Notes under the pieces: model-generated | The model's input: only the letters and a program-made list of their open reading frames with translations | The model's database searches: none | Told to the model about the DNA's origin: nothing | Shown here: in pieces, positions 1 to 7,847 of the stretch | How the letters are laid out: every line of letters starts with the position of its first letter | How positions within the stretch are numbered: position 1 is the stretch's first letter | From: Anaerotignum sp. | GTDB taxonomy: Bacteria; Bacillota; Clostridia; Lachnospirales; Anaerotignaceae | Length of the DNA stretch: 14,397 bases | Assembly: GCA_020024455.1 (NCBI GenBank) | Contig: JAHHTU010000041.1 | Coordinates: forward strand, 1 to 14,397 | Direction of reading: 5' to 3' | Position numbers and translations under genes: made by a program

Positions 1-1
1 C

Positions 2-75
<74 letters not shown>

Positions 76-92
76 ATTCGATTGCAGAAATT

Positions 93-121
93 ATTATGCC
101 ATAAAAACAACATACTGTCAA
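93..121 (-). promoter_or_regulatory. sigma-A promoter of the tRNA-Arg gene
   Basis: On the minus strand there is a perfect -35 TTGACA (121-116), a 17-bp spacer and a -10 CATAAT (98-93). Transcription would start around 86, about ten bases before the mature tRNA 5' end at 75. This is a near-consensus strong promoter, as expected for a stable RNA gene. Confidence 0.85.
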
Positions 122-163
122 TACCTATTTTTGAAAAATTTGCATTGTTTTTGTATTTTTATG

Positions 164-202
164 AAAACAGCCCTGTTTTTTTATCAAAACAGAGCTTGTT
201 TT
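164..202 (-). terminator. Weak tandem hairpins after the phosphoesterase gene
   Basis: Two short inverted repeats lie between the phosphoesterase stop and the tRNA promoter: AAAACA/TGTTTT (186-191 and 197-202, 5-nt loop) and AAAACAG/CTGTTTT (164-170 and 173-179). They are nearly copies of each other and could also pair together as one longer stem. On the minus strand the tail is only TTTT before CATAAAAA. The plus strand has the longer T run. Termination of the rdgB/phosphoesterase transcript is the likely role, but the structure is weak. Confidence 0.4.
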
Positions 203-206
203 CGAT

Positions 207-716
207 TTATCTCTTTCTCATATCCTTTGCCCCATGGTACTCATAAATTTTTGCTTGTATGATACCGTTTTCCTGTATTTCGACCATAGCAAATGTTGGT
301 ATGACATCTCCTCGTGGCATAGAAATACTTCCGGGATTTAACAATATCACCCGTCCCCTGTCATCATAAAAAGGACGGTGGGTATGTCCAAACAACACCA
401 TATCCGCACCTTGTTCTTCTGCCCAATATGCCAATGTATCATATCCCCAATAGACTCTTTGGCGATGCCCATGTGTCAACAACAGTTTTTTGCCATATAT
501 GGAAATCATTTTCTGCATGGGTGTTGTCATGCTGTAATCATTGTTGCCCAACACAGAATGAAATACCAAATCAGGGTATCTTTTTTGCAACTCCATGGCA
601 TCTACATCATGGTCACCCAAATGCAATACCGCATCTATTTGTTTTCCAAATACATCTAACACGTCCATGGCATGATACAAATTCTGGTGTGTATCACTGA
701 AAACCAACAACTTCAT
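207..716 (-). CDS. YfcE/YsnB-family metallophosphoesterase
   Basis: A 169-residue cytoplasmic calcineurin-like phosphoesterase of the YfcE/MJ0936 type (known members are metal-dependent phosphodiesterases with unclear physiological substrates). The metal-binding motifs are all present: SDTH (D8, H10), LGD (D35), GNND (N58), THGH (H82) and GHTH (H111, H113), followed by the family's NPGS..MPRG motif near residues 127-136. Length is normal for the family. The ATG lies 4 bp after the rdgB stop, and its ribosome binding site GGAGT (730-726) sits inside the end of rdgB, which suggests translational coupling. The same gene pair occurs in Bacillus subtilis as ysnA-ysnB. Substrate not deducible from sequence. 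Confidence 0.93.
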   Translation of the reverse strand: MKLLVFSDTHQNLYHAMDVLDVFGKQIDAVLHLGDHDVDAMELQKRYPDLVFHSVLGNNDYSMTTPMQKMISIYGKKLLLTHGHRQRVYWGYDTLAYWAEEQGADMVLFGHTHRPFYDDRGRVILLNPGSISMPRGDVIPTFAMVEIQENGIIQAKIYEYHGAKDMRKR

Positions 717-720
717 TCGA

Positions 721-1314
721 TTAAAACTCCTTTTGCAATAACAATTTCATTTTTTGCAGTGCTTTTCCTCTATGGCTGATTGCATTTTTTTCTTCCGGGG
801 ATAATTCTGCCATATATTTTTGTTTTTCCGTCACATAAAAAATAGGGTCATACCCAAATCCGTTCTCGCCTTTGACTTCTCTGCCAATCATACCCTCCAC
901 GGTATCTTGTGTCACCAATGTTCTGCCGTCGGGAAATGCTGCCGCAATACAGCTGACAAAACGGGCAGTTCTGTCTGCATCAGCAACATTTTGCAGTTTT
1001 TCAAAGATTGCTTCAAATTTTTGAGGATACGGTGTATCCTCTCCCATAAATCTTGCAGAATATACCCCCGGTGCTTTGTCCATTGCATCAATTTCCAAGC
1101 CGGAATCATCTGCCAATGTCATTTTTCCGGATATTTCCATAATCTGCACTGCTTTTTTCAACGCATTTTCTTCAAATGTTGTACCATCTTCCACAACATC
1201 TACGGTAATGCCTGCATCTTCCATAGAAATGACTTCCACAGGCATATCTGCCAATATGGCATTGATTTCTTTGATTTTGCCTTTGTTTTTTGTTGCAAAT
1301 ATGATTTTTTCCAT
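721..1314 (-). CDS. rdgB: RdgB/HAM1 XTP/dITP pyrophosphatase
   Basis: Non-canonical purine NTP pyrophosphatase, 197 residues, which hydrolyses (d)ITP and XTP to monophosphates so that deaminated purines are not built into DNA or RNA. Diagnostic HAM1 motifs are present in order: FATKNKGKIKE (6-16, substrate/phosphate binding), LADDSGLEID (67-76, metal-binding acidic pair D69/D70), PGVYSARF (82-89), GFGYDPIF (152-159, base recognition) and SHRGKAL (180-186). It starts with ATG at 1314 behind AGGAG (1329-1325). It is first in a two-gene unit with the phosphoesterase and has its own TATAAT promoter, separated from the upstream amidase gene by a strong terminator. Confidence 0.97.
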   Translation of the reverse strand: MEKIIFATKNKGKIKEINAILADMPVEVISMEDAGITVDVVEDGTTFEENALKKAVQIMEISGKMTLADDSGLEIDAMDKAPGVYSARFMGEDTPYPQKFEAIFEKLQNVADADRTARFVSCIAAAFPDGRTLVTQDTVEGMIGREVKGENGFGYDPIFYVTEKQKYMAELSPEEKNAISHRGKALQKMKLLLQKEF

Positions 1315-1340
1315 CGTTTCAACGCTCCTTTTCTGTTGCC

Positions 1341-1369
1341 ATTATATCTCGAAACATACCATTTGAACA
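1341..1369 (-). promoter_or_regulatory. Promoter of rdgB-phosphoesterase unit
   Basis: On the minus strand a perfect -10 TATAAT (1346-1341) lies 17 bp from a poor -35 TGTTCA (1369-1364). It sits between the amidase terminator and the rdgB ribosome binding site, where a promoter is needed. The -10 is convincing and the -35 is not. Confidence 0.6.
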
Positions 1370-1380
1370 GTATTTCTATC

Positions 1381-1416
1381 AAAAATACCATGGACAGACA
1401 ACGCCATGGTATTTTT
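1381..1416 (-). terminator. Rho-independent terminator of the amidase gene
   Basis: A perfect 13-bp inverted repeat (1381-1393 with 1404-1416, core ATACCATGG/CCATGGTAT) surrounds a 10-nt loop. It begins six bases beyond the amidase stop codon on the minus strand and ends in TTTTT there. The plus-strand side has eight Ts, so it could work in both directions. It separates the amidase gene from rdgB. Confidence 0.85.
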
Positions 1417-1421
1417 TTTGA

Positions 1422-3503
1422 TTATCTGATTTTGTAGTTATTCATTGTTTGGATAATGCCATCTCCGATTGCCTTTGCAATCTGGTCTTGTTTGACGGGA
1501 TTGGAAATCTTAATTGCGTCCCCTGCATTGGTCAGGAAACATACTTCCAATAATACCGTTGGTACTTTTGTAGTATTCAATATCAACAAATCGGTTCTTT
1601 TTTTCAATCCTCTGTTTGCAGAACCCACAGCCGTTACCATATGGTTTTGTATCACTTGTGCCGCCTGTATGCTTGTCAAATTCCCTGTCACTTCATGACT
1701 GTGCGGTCTGTATAATGTTTCTGTGCCATTTGCCGCCGGTGATGCTGCATTCATATGAATGGATACCATCAAATCGGCAACTTCGTTTGCATTTCTTGCA
1801 CGGCTTGGATTATCCGGATATACATCTGTTTTTCTTGTCATATATACCTTAATATCGGAATTGGCATTCAAATATTGTTCCACCTTCAAAGCCATCGTCA
1901 ATGTCAAATGCTTTTCCACCAAACCATTGCCACTGGTTCCTGGGTCTTGTCCACCATGCCCTGCGTCCAAAAGCAATACTTTGCTGTAAACTTCTTTTGG
2001 ATTTTTTGCTGTAATTTCATAGAAATTACCTGTATCTTTTACAGTATATGCATTGATGGTATTTTGATTGAAACGAATGACTGTTTGACTGCCCTGCTGT
2101 GATACCTGTACATTTTTTACTTTTCCGCTGTCTACATTTAATGTGCCATATCCGTAAATATCTTTGTAATCTCCGGGCAATACCAATTCATAATACTTCT
2201 CTAAATACATATCTCTGTGTTGTATACGGTTTACGTCCATATGCCGTACTTTTTCCAATCGTAACGTATTGGTACTGTTGTCATAATAGATATGGTTGAG
2301 TGTGGATTTTTCCACTTGAATGGTCAGCTTGTCATTTTCTTCTTTCCATGTCATAATTGCCGCACCATCTGCTTCTATACTCACACGAAATGTTGTGGCA
2401 TCTACCCAACCTGTCTGTATGGATTTGACGTATTGCAATCCATTGGTGTTGATTTGTTCCTGTATGCCTGCTGCCAACACCATCGGCATATCCACCGTTA
2501 CTTTGCTTGGATTTTGTGATGTGGTCACTTTTGCTCCGCTTTTGCCATCTGTACGAATGATGACATTGTCTGTATTGCCGTTGTTGACTGCTGTCACATC
2601 TTGCACTTTGACTTGTTTGAGTTTGATTGCAATTTCGTTTTTCTCTTGATTTGCTGTAATCGTATACTCTTTGCCGCCTGTTAAGTCCAGAACCACCCTT
2701 GTATAAGTTGTACCATCATCTGCTTTATGCTCCCCTGTACGAATGGCTGTGACAAAAGGGCTGTTGGTATTTGTCATATTTTCTGCCAAACCATTTGCTG
2801 CCCCATAAATATCCAACACAATTTTATTTTGTTCCAATTTGACTTCTTGGTATTTTGTAAAACTGCCGGTTGCGTGAATGACAAATTCTTGTGTATCCGA
2901 TTTGGAAGCAGGTACTTTGACGCTGTCCAATCTTGGTAACTGTGTTTGTGGTGGTGCCACCGGCTGTGTGGGATTTTGTGGTTGTGGATTTGCATTTGAT
3001 TCATTTTTATCTGTATTTTCTGCAATCTGCCCTATGTACACGATACGGGAGGCATCGTCCCATTTCAAATTCACATCTAATGCCTGTGTCAATGCACGCA
3101 CAGGCAACACCGTTCTGTCATTGATAATCATGGGGGGAACGTCCATGATAAACGGTTGTCCGTTTTTATACCCTGTCTTTTTCCCGATTTCAAATACGGC
3201 TGTATGTGTTGGTGTGACAACATACACTTGTTTTGCATCTTCGTTCCATGTCACTTCTCCGCCCAGTTTTTTGCAAATGCCACGCATGGGCAACATGGTT
3301 CTGCCGTCAATGCTGACTGCGGGCAAATTGGGGTCTACGAATTTTTGCCCATCAATCATGATAGCGATTTCTTTTGCATTGTAAGCATGATGTTTCCCAT
3401 GATAAAATAAATCCATATTCACATTTGCCGCAAATGTGGTTGCTGTCTGCAACAAGCCCAACGTCACCGTTGTTGCGAATAAACGCCTTGTCCATTGTTT
3501 CAT
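1422..3503 (-). CDS. Secreted N-acetylmuramoyl-L-alanine amidase (Amidase_3 with stalk and AMIN domains)
   Basis: Predicted zinc amidase that cuts the bond between MurNAc and L-alanine in peptidoglycan; 693 residues from the chosen start. The N-terminus (MKQWTRRLFA, then a hydrophobic run to about 26) is a signal peptide. Residues about 45-158 hold two copper-amine-oxidase-N-like stalk repeats (DGRTMLPMR at 66-74 and NDRTVLPVR at 128-136). A Pro/Gln-rich linker spans about 170-190. Two to three AMIN-like beta modules follow (about 193-500), which in relatives bind wall polymers. The catalytic Amidase_3 domain (about 505-690) has all zinc/catalytic residues: H516 in DAGHGG, E530, H583 in SIHMNA and E653 in LLEVCF. 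The ATG at 3503 has AAGGAG nine bases upstream; an in-frame ATG at 3545 has no ribosome binding site. It is monocistronic between two hairpins. Confidence 0.95.
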   Translation of the reverse strand: MKQWTRRLFATTVTLGLLQTATTFAANVNMDLFYHGKHHAYNAKEIAIMIDGQKFVDPNLPAVSIDGRTMLPMRGICKKLGGEVTWNEDAKQVYVVTPTHTAVFEIGKKTGYKNGQPFIMDVPPMIINDRTVLPVRALTQALDVNLKWDDASRIVYIGQIAENTDKNESNANPQPQNPTQPVAPPQTQLPRLDSVKVPASKSDTQEFVIHATGSFTKYQEVKLEQNKIVLDIYGAANGLAENMTNTNSPFVTAIRTGEHKADDGTTYTRVVLDLTGGKEYTITANQEKNEIAIKLKQVKVQDVTAVNNGNTDNVIIRTDGKSGAKVTTSQNPSKVTVDMPMVLAAGIQEQINTNGLQYVKSIQTGWVDATTFRVSIEADGAAIMTWKEENDKLTIQVEKSTLNHIYYDNSTNTLRLEKVRHMDVNRIQHRDMYLEKYYELVLPGDYKDIYGYGTLNVDSGKVKNVQVSQQGSQTVIRFNQNTINAYTVKDTGNFYEITAKNPKEVYSKVLLLDAGHGGQDPGTSGNGLVEKHLTLTMALKVEQYLNANSDIKVYMTRKTDVYPDNPSRARNANEVADLMVSIHMNAASPAANGTETLYRPHSHEVTGNLTSIQAAQVIQNHMVTAVGSANRGLKKRTDLLILNTTKVPTVLLEVCFLTNAGDAIKISNPVKQDQIAKAIGDGIIQTMNNYKIR

Positions 3504-3580
3504 GATGTTATACTCCTTATTCTCTATTCCATTGGCTTTGACCATGATGGATATTGTATTTTGGTTTGATGCCTCTACTC

Positions 3581-3608
3581 AGTATATCAAATTTTGTCGG
3601 ATTGAAAA
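3581..3608 (-). promoter_or_regulatory. Probable promoter of the amidase gene
   Basis: On the minus strand a -10 TATACT (3586-3581) is preceded by -35 TTTTCA (3608-3603) with a 16-bp spacer. It lies about 78 bases upstream of the chosen amidase ATG and downstream of the protease-gene hairpin. It also puts the in-frame ATG at 3545 inside the transcript, so that start is excluded only by its lack of a ribosome binding site. Confidence 0.5.
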
Positions 3609-3659
3609 GAGAAAAGTTCCATAAATCACAGAATTTTCATAAAAAAATAACAGAATACC

Positions 3660-3694
3660 AAAGCCGATATGATGGGAAACATCATATCGGCTTT
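3660..3694 (-). terminator. Hairpin terminator after the LonH-like protease gene
   Basis: A perfect 15-bp inverted repeat (3660-3674 with 3680-3694; core GCCGATATGATG) closes a GGAAA/TTTCC loop, about 50 bases past the protease stop. The stem is strong, but the T tract on the minus strand is only TTT, so termination may be partial, or the hairpin may mainly protect the mRNA 3' end. Confidence 0.65.
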
Positions 3695-3742
3695 TATCAT
3701 CTAACCATGCAATGCATCTGCTTGCAATCGAATATGGTTTCT

Positions 3743-6148
3743 TTATTCTGTTTGTACATCGCCTTGTGCATAGGTATGAAACCGTTTTAATTTTTCATAT
3801 ACTTTGCCATGGATACTGTTTTTTGGATATTCTCCTTTGGCATTGCGTTTGCCTGCCGCCTTTCCCATCAACAGTGCAATCCCCTCATCAATGGAAGAAA
3901 TGGGGTATATGTGAAACACACCGTCTTTGACCGCATCAATGACTTCTTCTTTCAATACCAAATCCTTGACATTGGATACAGGAATCAACACACCCTGTTT
4001 GCCTGTCAGTCCTCTTTTTTTACATAAATCAAAGAAACCCTCAATTTTGTATGTCACACCGCCAATGGCTTGTATTTCTCCTTTTTGGTTTACAGAACCT
4101 GTCACAGCCAAATCTTGGCGAATGGGAACTTCTGCCAATGAGGACAAAATACAATATAATTCGGTACTGGACGCACTATCGCCGTCAATCCCGTTATAAT
4201 TTTGTTCAAAGCACACACGGCAAGATAAAGACAGCGGAAATTTTTGTGCATAGGTCTGCCCCAGATAGCCATTGATAATCTGCACCCCTTTGTCATGTGT
4301 CTGCCCACTCAGCCTTGCCTCTTTTTCAATATTGACAATACCGGACTCGCCTACATATGTTGTAGCAGTGATACGGGTAGGATTACCAAACATATAATCC
4401 CCCATATCCAGTACCGCCAAACCATTGATTTGCCCAATTTCCTTGCCGTCCGTATCAATCATAATGACATTGTTGTCCAGCATTTCGTCCAATTTTTCTT
4501 CATACAGCTTCAAACGCTGTTCTTTTTCGGTAATGGCTTTTTGGACATATTCCTTTGTAATCAAAGGGGCATTTTCCAATTTTGCCCATGTTGCGGCTTC
4601 CCCCAAAATTTCTGCCAAATGATTAAATCTTGTGGAAATTTTGTCTTGTCTTTCCGCTTTTCTTGACGCATATTCAATCACAGCGCACACAGCTGTCACA
4701 TCAAAATCCGCTGTTTGTTCTCTTTCCGAGAAACCTCTGACAAACTGTGCCACCTTATGCATATTTTCTGTGGTTCTTGGCATTTCATAATCAAAATCCG
4801 CTTTGATTTTGAAAAATTTATCAAATTCTTCATCGTATTCGCTTAACATCTCGTAATAATACGCACTGCCAATCATAATCACTTTGATATTGGCAGGGAT
4901 TGGCTCGGGTTTCAATGTGGGTGCTACCACAGCTCCCAGCTGTTCTCGGATAGCCTCCAAATTGATTTCTTTTGTTTTCATCACACGACGCAAGCCCTCC
5001 CAAGCCTGTGGGTAAGATAAAATATCCTGTGCCTGTATAATCAAATAGCCGCCGTTTGCCTTATGAAGCAATCCGCCTTTGATTTTCATAAAATCTGTGG
5101 TCAAATTCCCAAATTCATTGTCATACTCCACTTCCCCCACCAAATTGTAGTATGTTGGGTGATATGTCACAACAACCGGCGCACCTTTGCTCTCGCTGTT
5201 GTCTACAATCAGATTGACTTTATACTTTTGTGTCACATCTTCCGGCTGTTTTTTGGATAACATCGGCAACAATGCGGAAAGACTTTCTTCCCCATCATCT
5301 TCTTCGTCAAAGAAATCACTGATATTGTCCAAAATATCCTCTTGCACAGCCCCTAAGTACGCCACCACTTTTTCATAGTCTTTGTATTTTTCCTGCACCG
5401 CACTGATATGGTGTCCAATGGCAAACATACCCACTTTATAATCCAATTTTTCGACACAGTGTTTGGATTCTCTTTCCAATTCTCGAATTTCCCGTATGAT
5501 GGCAGTTGCCTTTTCCTGTACCACCTGCGAATTTTTTTCCACAGCATCTTTGATTTCTTCCGGCAATTCGTCATATTCTTCTTCGCCTACGGTTTTCCCA
5601 TCAATAACAGGCAGAAAATAAATTCCCGAATTTGTACTTTTGACTTGAAAATCATATTTGCTTGCTTCTTGGCTCATTTGTGCCATCAAGACATCTTTTT
5701 TCTCATCAAAGGAATATAACAATTCTGATTTTTGTTTTTCATAGTCTTCTGCCCGAAACACCTTTTGCAATTCTTCTTTCAGGATTTGCACCAATTCATT
5801 CATATCATCTCGAAATTGTTTCCCAATACCCGCATCAAACGATAATGCCTGTGGACTGCGTGGATTTTGAAAATTATATACATAACACCAATCTTTTGGC
5901 ACAGGTTCTGTTTTCGCCACTTCTTCGGTATTTCTTTTTGCATAGGTTGTTTTGCCTGTGCCTGATGAACCGGACATATAAATGTTATATCCCCAAATTT
6001 TAATGGCAAGTCCAAACTGGAATGCTTTGATAGCTCGTTCTTGTCCGAATATTCCATTCAATGGTTCCAATTCTGCCGTTGTTTGAAATGAAAAATCACT
6101 TGGCACACAACCATTTTTCAATTCTGTATACAAAAGTTCCCGTTGCAT
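3743..6148 (-). CDS. Lon-like ATP-dependent protease (LonH/YcbZ type)
   Basis: Predicted cytoplasmic AAA+ serine protease, 801 residues, of the Lon-related group with an AAA_32 ATPase and a C-terminal Lon proteolytic domain (E. coli YcbZ type); it lacks the N-terminal substrate domain of classical Lon. Walker A is GSSGTGKT (60-67). A charged, probably helical insertion spans about 115-300. The family's Walker-B-region motif NGGYLIIQAQD lies at 365-375. The Lon domain (about 560-765) keeps the Ser-Lys dyad: S658 in DGDSAS and K701 in GGVTYK. Both active sites therefore look intact. ATG at 6148 follows AAGGAGG (6163-6157) by 8 bases. It is the last gene of the tsaE-tsaB-rimI cluster, 64 bp after rimI. 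Target proteins are unknown. Confidence 0.92.
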   Translation of the reverse strand: MQRELLYTELKNGCVPSDFSFQTTAELEPLNGIFGQERAIKAFQFGLAIKIWGYNIYMSGSSGTGKTTYAKRNTEEVAKTEPVPKDWCYVYNFQNPRSPQALSFDAGIGKQFRDDMNELVQILKEELQKVFRAEDYEKQKSELLYSFDEKKDVLMAQMSQEASKYDFQVKSTNSGIYFLPVIDGKTVGEEEYDELPEEIKDAVEKNSQVVQEKATAIIREIRELERESKHCVEKLDYKVGMFAIGHHISAVQEKYKDYEKVVAYLGAVQEDILDNISDFFDEEDDGEESLSALLPMLSKKQPEDVTQKYKVNLIVDNSESKGAPVVVTYHPTYYNLVGEVEYDNEFGNLTTDFMKIKGGLLHKANGGYLIIQAQDILSYPQAWEGLRRVMKTKEINLEAIREQLGAVVAPTLKPEPIPANIKVIMIGSAYYYEMLSEYDEEFDKFFKIKADFDYEMPRTTENMHKVAQFVRGFSEREQTADFDVTAVCAVIEYASRKAERQDKISTRFNHLAEILGEAATWAKLENAPLITKEYVQKAITEKEQRLKLYEEKLDEMLDNNVIMIDTDGKEIGQINGLAVLDMGDYMFGNPTRITATTYVGESGIVNIEKEARLSGQTHDKGVQIINGYLGQTYAQKFPLSLSCRVCFEQNYNGIDGDSASSTELYCILSSLAEVPIRQDLAVTGSVNQKGEIQAIGGVTYKIEGFFDLCKKRGLTGKQGVLIPVSNVKDLVLKEEVIDAVKDGVFHIYPISSIDEGIALLMGKAAGKRNAKGEYPKNSIHGKVYEKLKRFHTYAQGDVQTE

Positions 6149-6170
6149 GATGACCGCCTCCTTTTGACAC

Positions 6171-6196
6171 TGCCAAAGACCGTATCTGTTTTGGCA
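6171..6196. repeat. Inverted repeat in the rimI-protease gap
   Basis: TGCCAAA (6171-6177) and TTTGGCA (6190-6196) form a perfect 7-bp inverted repeat with a 12-nt loop, inside the 64-bp gap between rimI and the protease gene and just before the protease ribosome binding site. There is no T tract, so it is not a standard terminator. It could be an operator or an RNA hairpin separating expression of the two genes, or chance. Confidence 0.35.
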
Positions 6197-6212
6197 TAAA
6201 ATCGCTTTCTGT

Positions 6213-6671
6213 TTACATTTCGTATTCTGTAAAATATTTCCACATAATCACAGCATCTTCATGGGTATCCGGATAATAATTCTTGCGAAGACCTTCTGCA
6301 CGATACCCATGTTTGTGGTACAATTTTTGTGCGGCTGCATTATGGATACGCACTTCCAATGTAATCCCAATCATTTCTTTTTCCTGTGCCACCCGCTCCA
6401 ATGTTTCCATCAGGGCATCGCCAATGCCTTGTTTGCGATATGCTTCCAACACTGCCACATTGGTGATATGCCCCTCTGTAATAACGTGCCACATACCTGC
6501 ATATCCTACAATATTGCCCTCCGCCACAGCCACATAATAAATTGCCATGTTGTTTTCGTTGACTTCTCTTTCAAAATCCTGTCGTGTCCAAGGAATGGAA
6601 AATGTCGCTTCTTCCACTGCCAGAACCCCATCAATATGCGCTTGTGTCATGGGTATGATTTCAAACGTCAT
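6213..6671 (-). CDS. rimI: RimI-type ribosomal protein S18-alanine N-acetyltransferase
   Basis: GNAT-fold acetyltransferase of 152 residues, the usual RimI length; RimI transfers acetyl from acetyl-CoA to the N-terminal alanine of ribosomal protein S18. Recognisable features: IPW near residue 26-28, GYAGMW (56-61), ITNVAV (69-74), the acetyl-CoA-binding loop RKQGIGDAL (79-87), LEVRIHN (105-111) with N111, LYHKHGY (117-123) with Y118, and the RimI C-terminal signature RKNYYPDTHEDA (129-140). The ATG overlaps the end of tsaB by 11 bp and has AAGGAGG (6684-6678) six bases upstream. Clustering with tsaE and tsaB supports RimI over other GNATs, although substrate specificity cannot be proved from sequence. 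Confidence 0.93.
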   Translation of the reverse strand: MTFEIIPMTQAHIDGVLAVEEATFSIPWTRQDFEREVNENNMAIYYVAVAEGNIVGYAGMWHVITEGHITNVAVLEAYRKQGIGDALMETLERVAQEKEMIGITLEVRIHNAAAQKLYHKHGYRAEGLRKNYYPDTHEDAVIMWKYFTEYEM

Positions 6672-7383
6672 GCCCTGCCTCCTTTTCTTTTTGCAAACGT
6701 TCTTCCCGTTCTCGTTCCGCCTGTGATTTTCTCAAATAAATCAAAGAAAATGCATCACCTGTTGTTGCCTTTCCGGCTTGTGTCATTTTTTGTCCCAATG
6801 TTGCCACAGCAGCAGCACGTTGCAATGCACAATGTGCCGGTGCAAACTGAAAGTTTTCATTTTTTTCCAATTTTTGTTTATGCACAGGCACACCATCGCC
6901 CAAAAACACCACAGGTTTGTCAAATTTTTCTGCAATCTGTATCACTGTATCAATGCTTTCTGCCATATGTTCTGTCAAAGGCACTAATGTTTCTTTCTGC
7001 CATTCATAAAAGCAAGCATACACCTGTTGTCGTCTTGCGTCCATGATAGGGCAAATGATGGCATCTGCCATAAACATATTATATGCCAACGCATCTAATG
7101 TAGGAACTGCAACAATCGGCTTTTGTATGCCGAAACAAAGTCCTTTTGCCGTTGCCCCACCAATACGCAATCCTGTAAAAGAGCCGGGGCCTGCCGCACA
7201 AGCCACAACATCAATATCTTGTAAAATTGTATTTGTTTTTTCGCAAAGTTGTGCAATCATTGGCAATATGGTTTGACTATGTGTCAATTTATCATTCTGA
7301 GAAAATTCTCCAATCAATTTATCTCCATCAATGATGGCAACACTTGCGGTTTGTCCCGAAGTATCAATTCCCAATACTTTCAT
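6661..7383 (-). CDS. tsaB: TsaB, tRNA t6A synthesis complex subunit
   Basis: TsaB (YeaZ) is the non-catalytic partner of TsaD in transfer of threonylcarbamoyl to A37 of ANN-reading tRNAs. The 240-residue protein has the ASKHA-fold signatures of the family: GIDTSGQTASVAI (5-17), AAGPGSFTGLRIG (63-75), PTLDALA (94-100) and MDARRQQVY (114-122). The C-terminal tail (about 216-240) is highly charged (KSQAEREREERLQKEKE). I chose ATG at 7383 because the family starts MKxLxIDTS. A TTG at 7386, one codon upstream, has slightly better spacing (8 rather than 11 bases) from AGGAGG (7400-7395) and could be used instead. The gene begins right after the tsaE stop codon, so the two are probably translationally coupled. 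Confidence 0.96.
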   Translation of the reverse strand: MKVLGIDTSGQTASVAIIDGDKLIGEFSQNDKLTHSQTILPMIAQLCEKTNTILQDIDVVACAAGPGSFTGLRIGGATAKGLCFGIQKPIVAVPTLDALAYNMFMADAIICPIMDARRQQVYACFYEWQKETLVPLTEHMAESIDTVIQIAEKFDKPVVFLGDGVPVHKQKLEKNENFQFAPAHCALQRAAAVATLGQKMTQAGKATTGDAFSLIYLRKSQAEREREERLQKEKEAGHDV

Positions 7384-7386
7384 CAA

Positions 7387-7824
7387 TCATTGTGCCTCCT
7401 GTTCCAATGTGATTTTACGGTAATCGTCGCCTTTTTCATAATCCTTTTGGATTGTAATGTGATATGCGTTTGCAGGAATGAGTTGTGCAAACAAATTCGC
7501 CCATTCGACCAAACACACACCATCACCGTCAAAATATTCTTCATATCCAATATCGTCCATTTCTTCTTCTGATGATAAACGATACACATCAAAATGATAA
7601 AACGGCAATCTTCCGTCATGATATTCATTGACAATGGTAAACGTTGGGCTTGTGATGTGTTCTGTGACACCAAGCCCCAAGGCAAACCCCTTTGTAAAAA
7701 CCGTTTTGCCCACACCTAAGTCTCCGTCCAAACAATAAATATCCCCTTTTTTTGCGGCTTTTGCCAATGTTTCTCCCAATGCCGCTGTTTCTTGCGGTGT
7801 TTGGGTTTCCCATATTTTTTTCAT
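7387..7824 (-). CDS. tsaE: TsaE, tRNA t6A synthesis ATPase
   Basis: TsaE (YjeE) is a small P-loop ATPase that binds TsaB-TsaD and is needed for turnover in t6A37 tRNA modification. The 145-residue length is typical. Motifs: Walker A GDLGVGKT (34-41), SPTFTIVNEY (59-68, the family switch-like motif), HFDVYRL (77-83, containing the conserved Asp of the Walker B region) and LVEWA (105-109). The ATG follows AGAGGG (7835-7830) by only 5 bases, a fairly weak site. It lies 23 bp after the upstream membrane-anchored protein gene and directly abuts tsaB. Confidence 0.97.
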   Translation of the reverse strand: MKKIWETQTPQETAALGETLAKAAKKGDIYCLDGDLGVGKTVFTKGFALGLGVTEHITSPTFTIVNEYHDGRLPFYHFDVYRLSSEEEMDDIGYEEYFDGDGVCLVEWANLFAQLIPANAYHITIQKDYEKGDDYRKITLEQEAQ

Positions 7825-7847
7825 ACTATCCCTCTTTTTCTATGTCA

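Noticed and set aside
820..1437. 205-codon open frame on the plus strand across rdgB
   Set aside because: It lies antisense to rdgB, whose motifs are unambiguous. The translation is Cys/Phe/His-rich and matches nothing, typical of an antisense shadow.
3504..3545. Upstream in-frame ATG for the amidase at 3545
   Set aside because: No ribosome binding site precedes it, and it would put a polar extension before the signal peptide. The ATG at 3503 has AAGGAG at ideal spacing.
6261..7046. 261-codon plus-strand frame across rimI and tsaB
   Set aside because: Antisense to two recognisable, overlapping conserved genes. Composition is Cys/His/Phe-heavy and no domain is visible.
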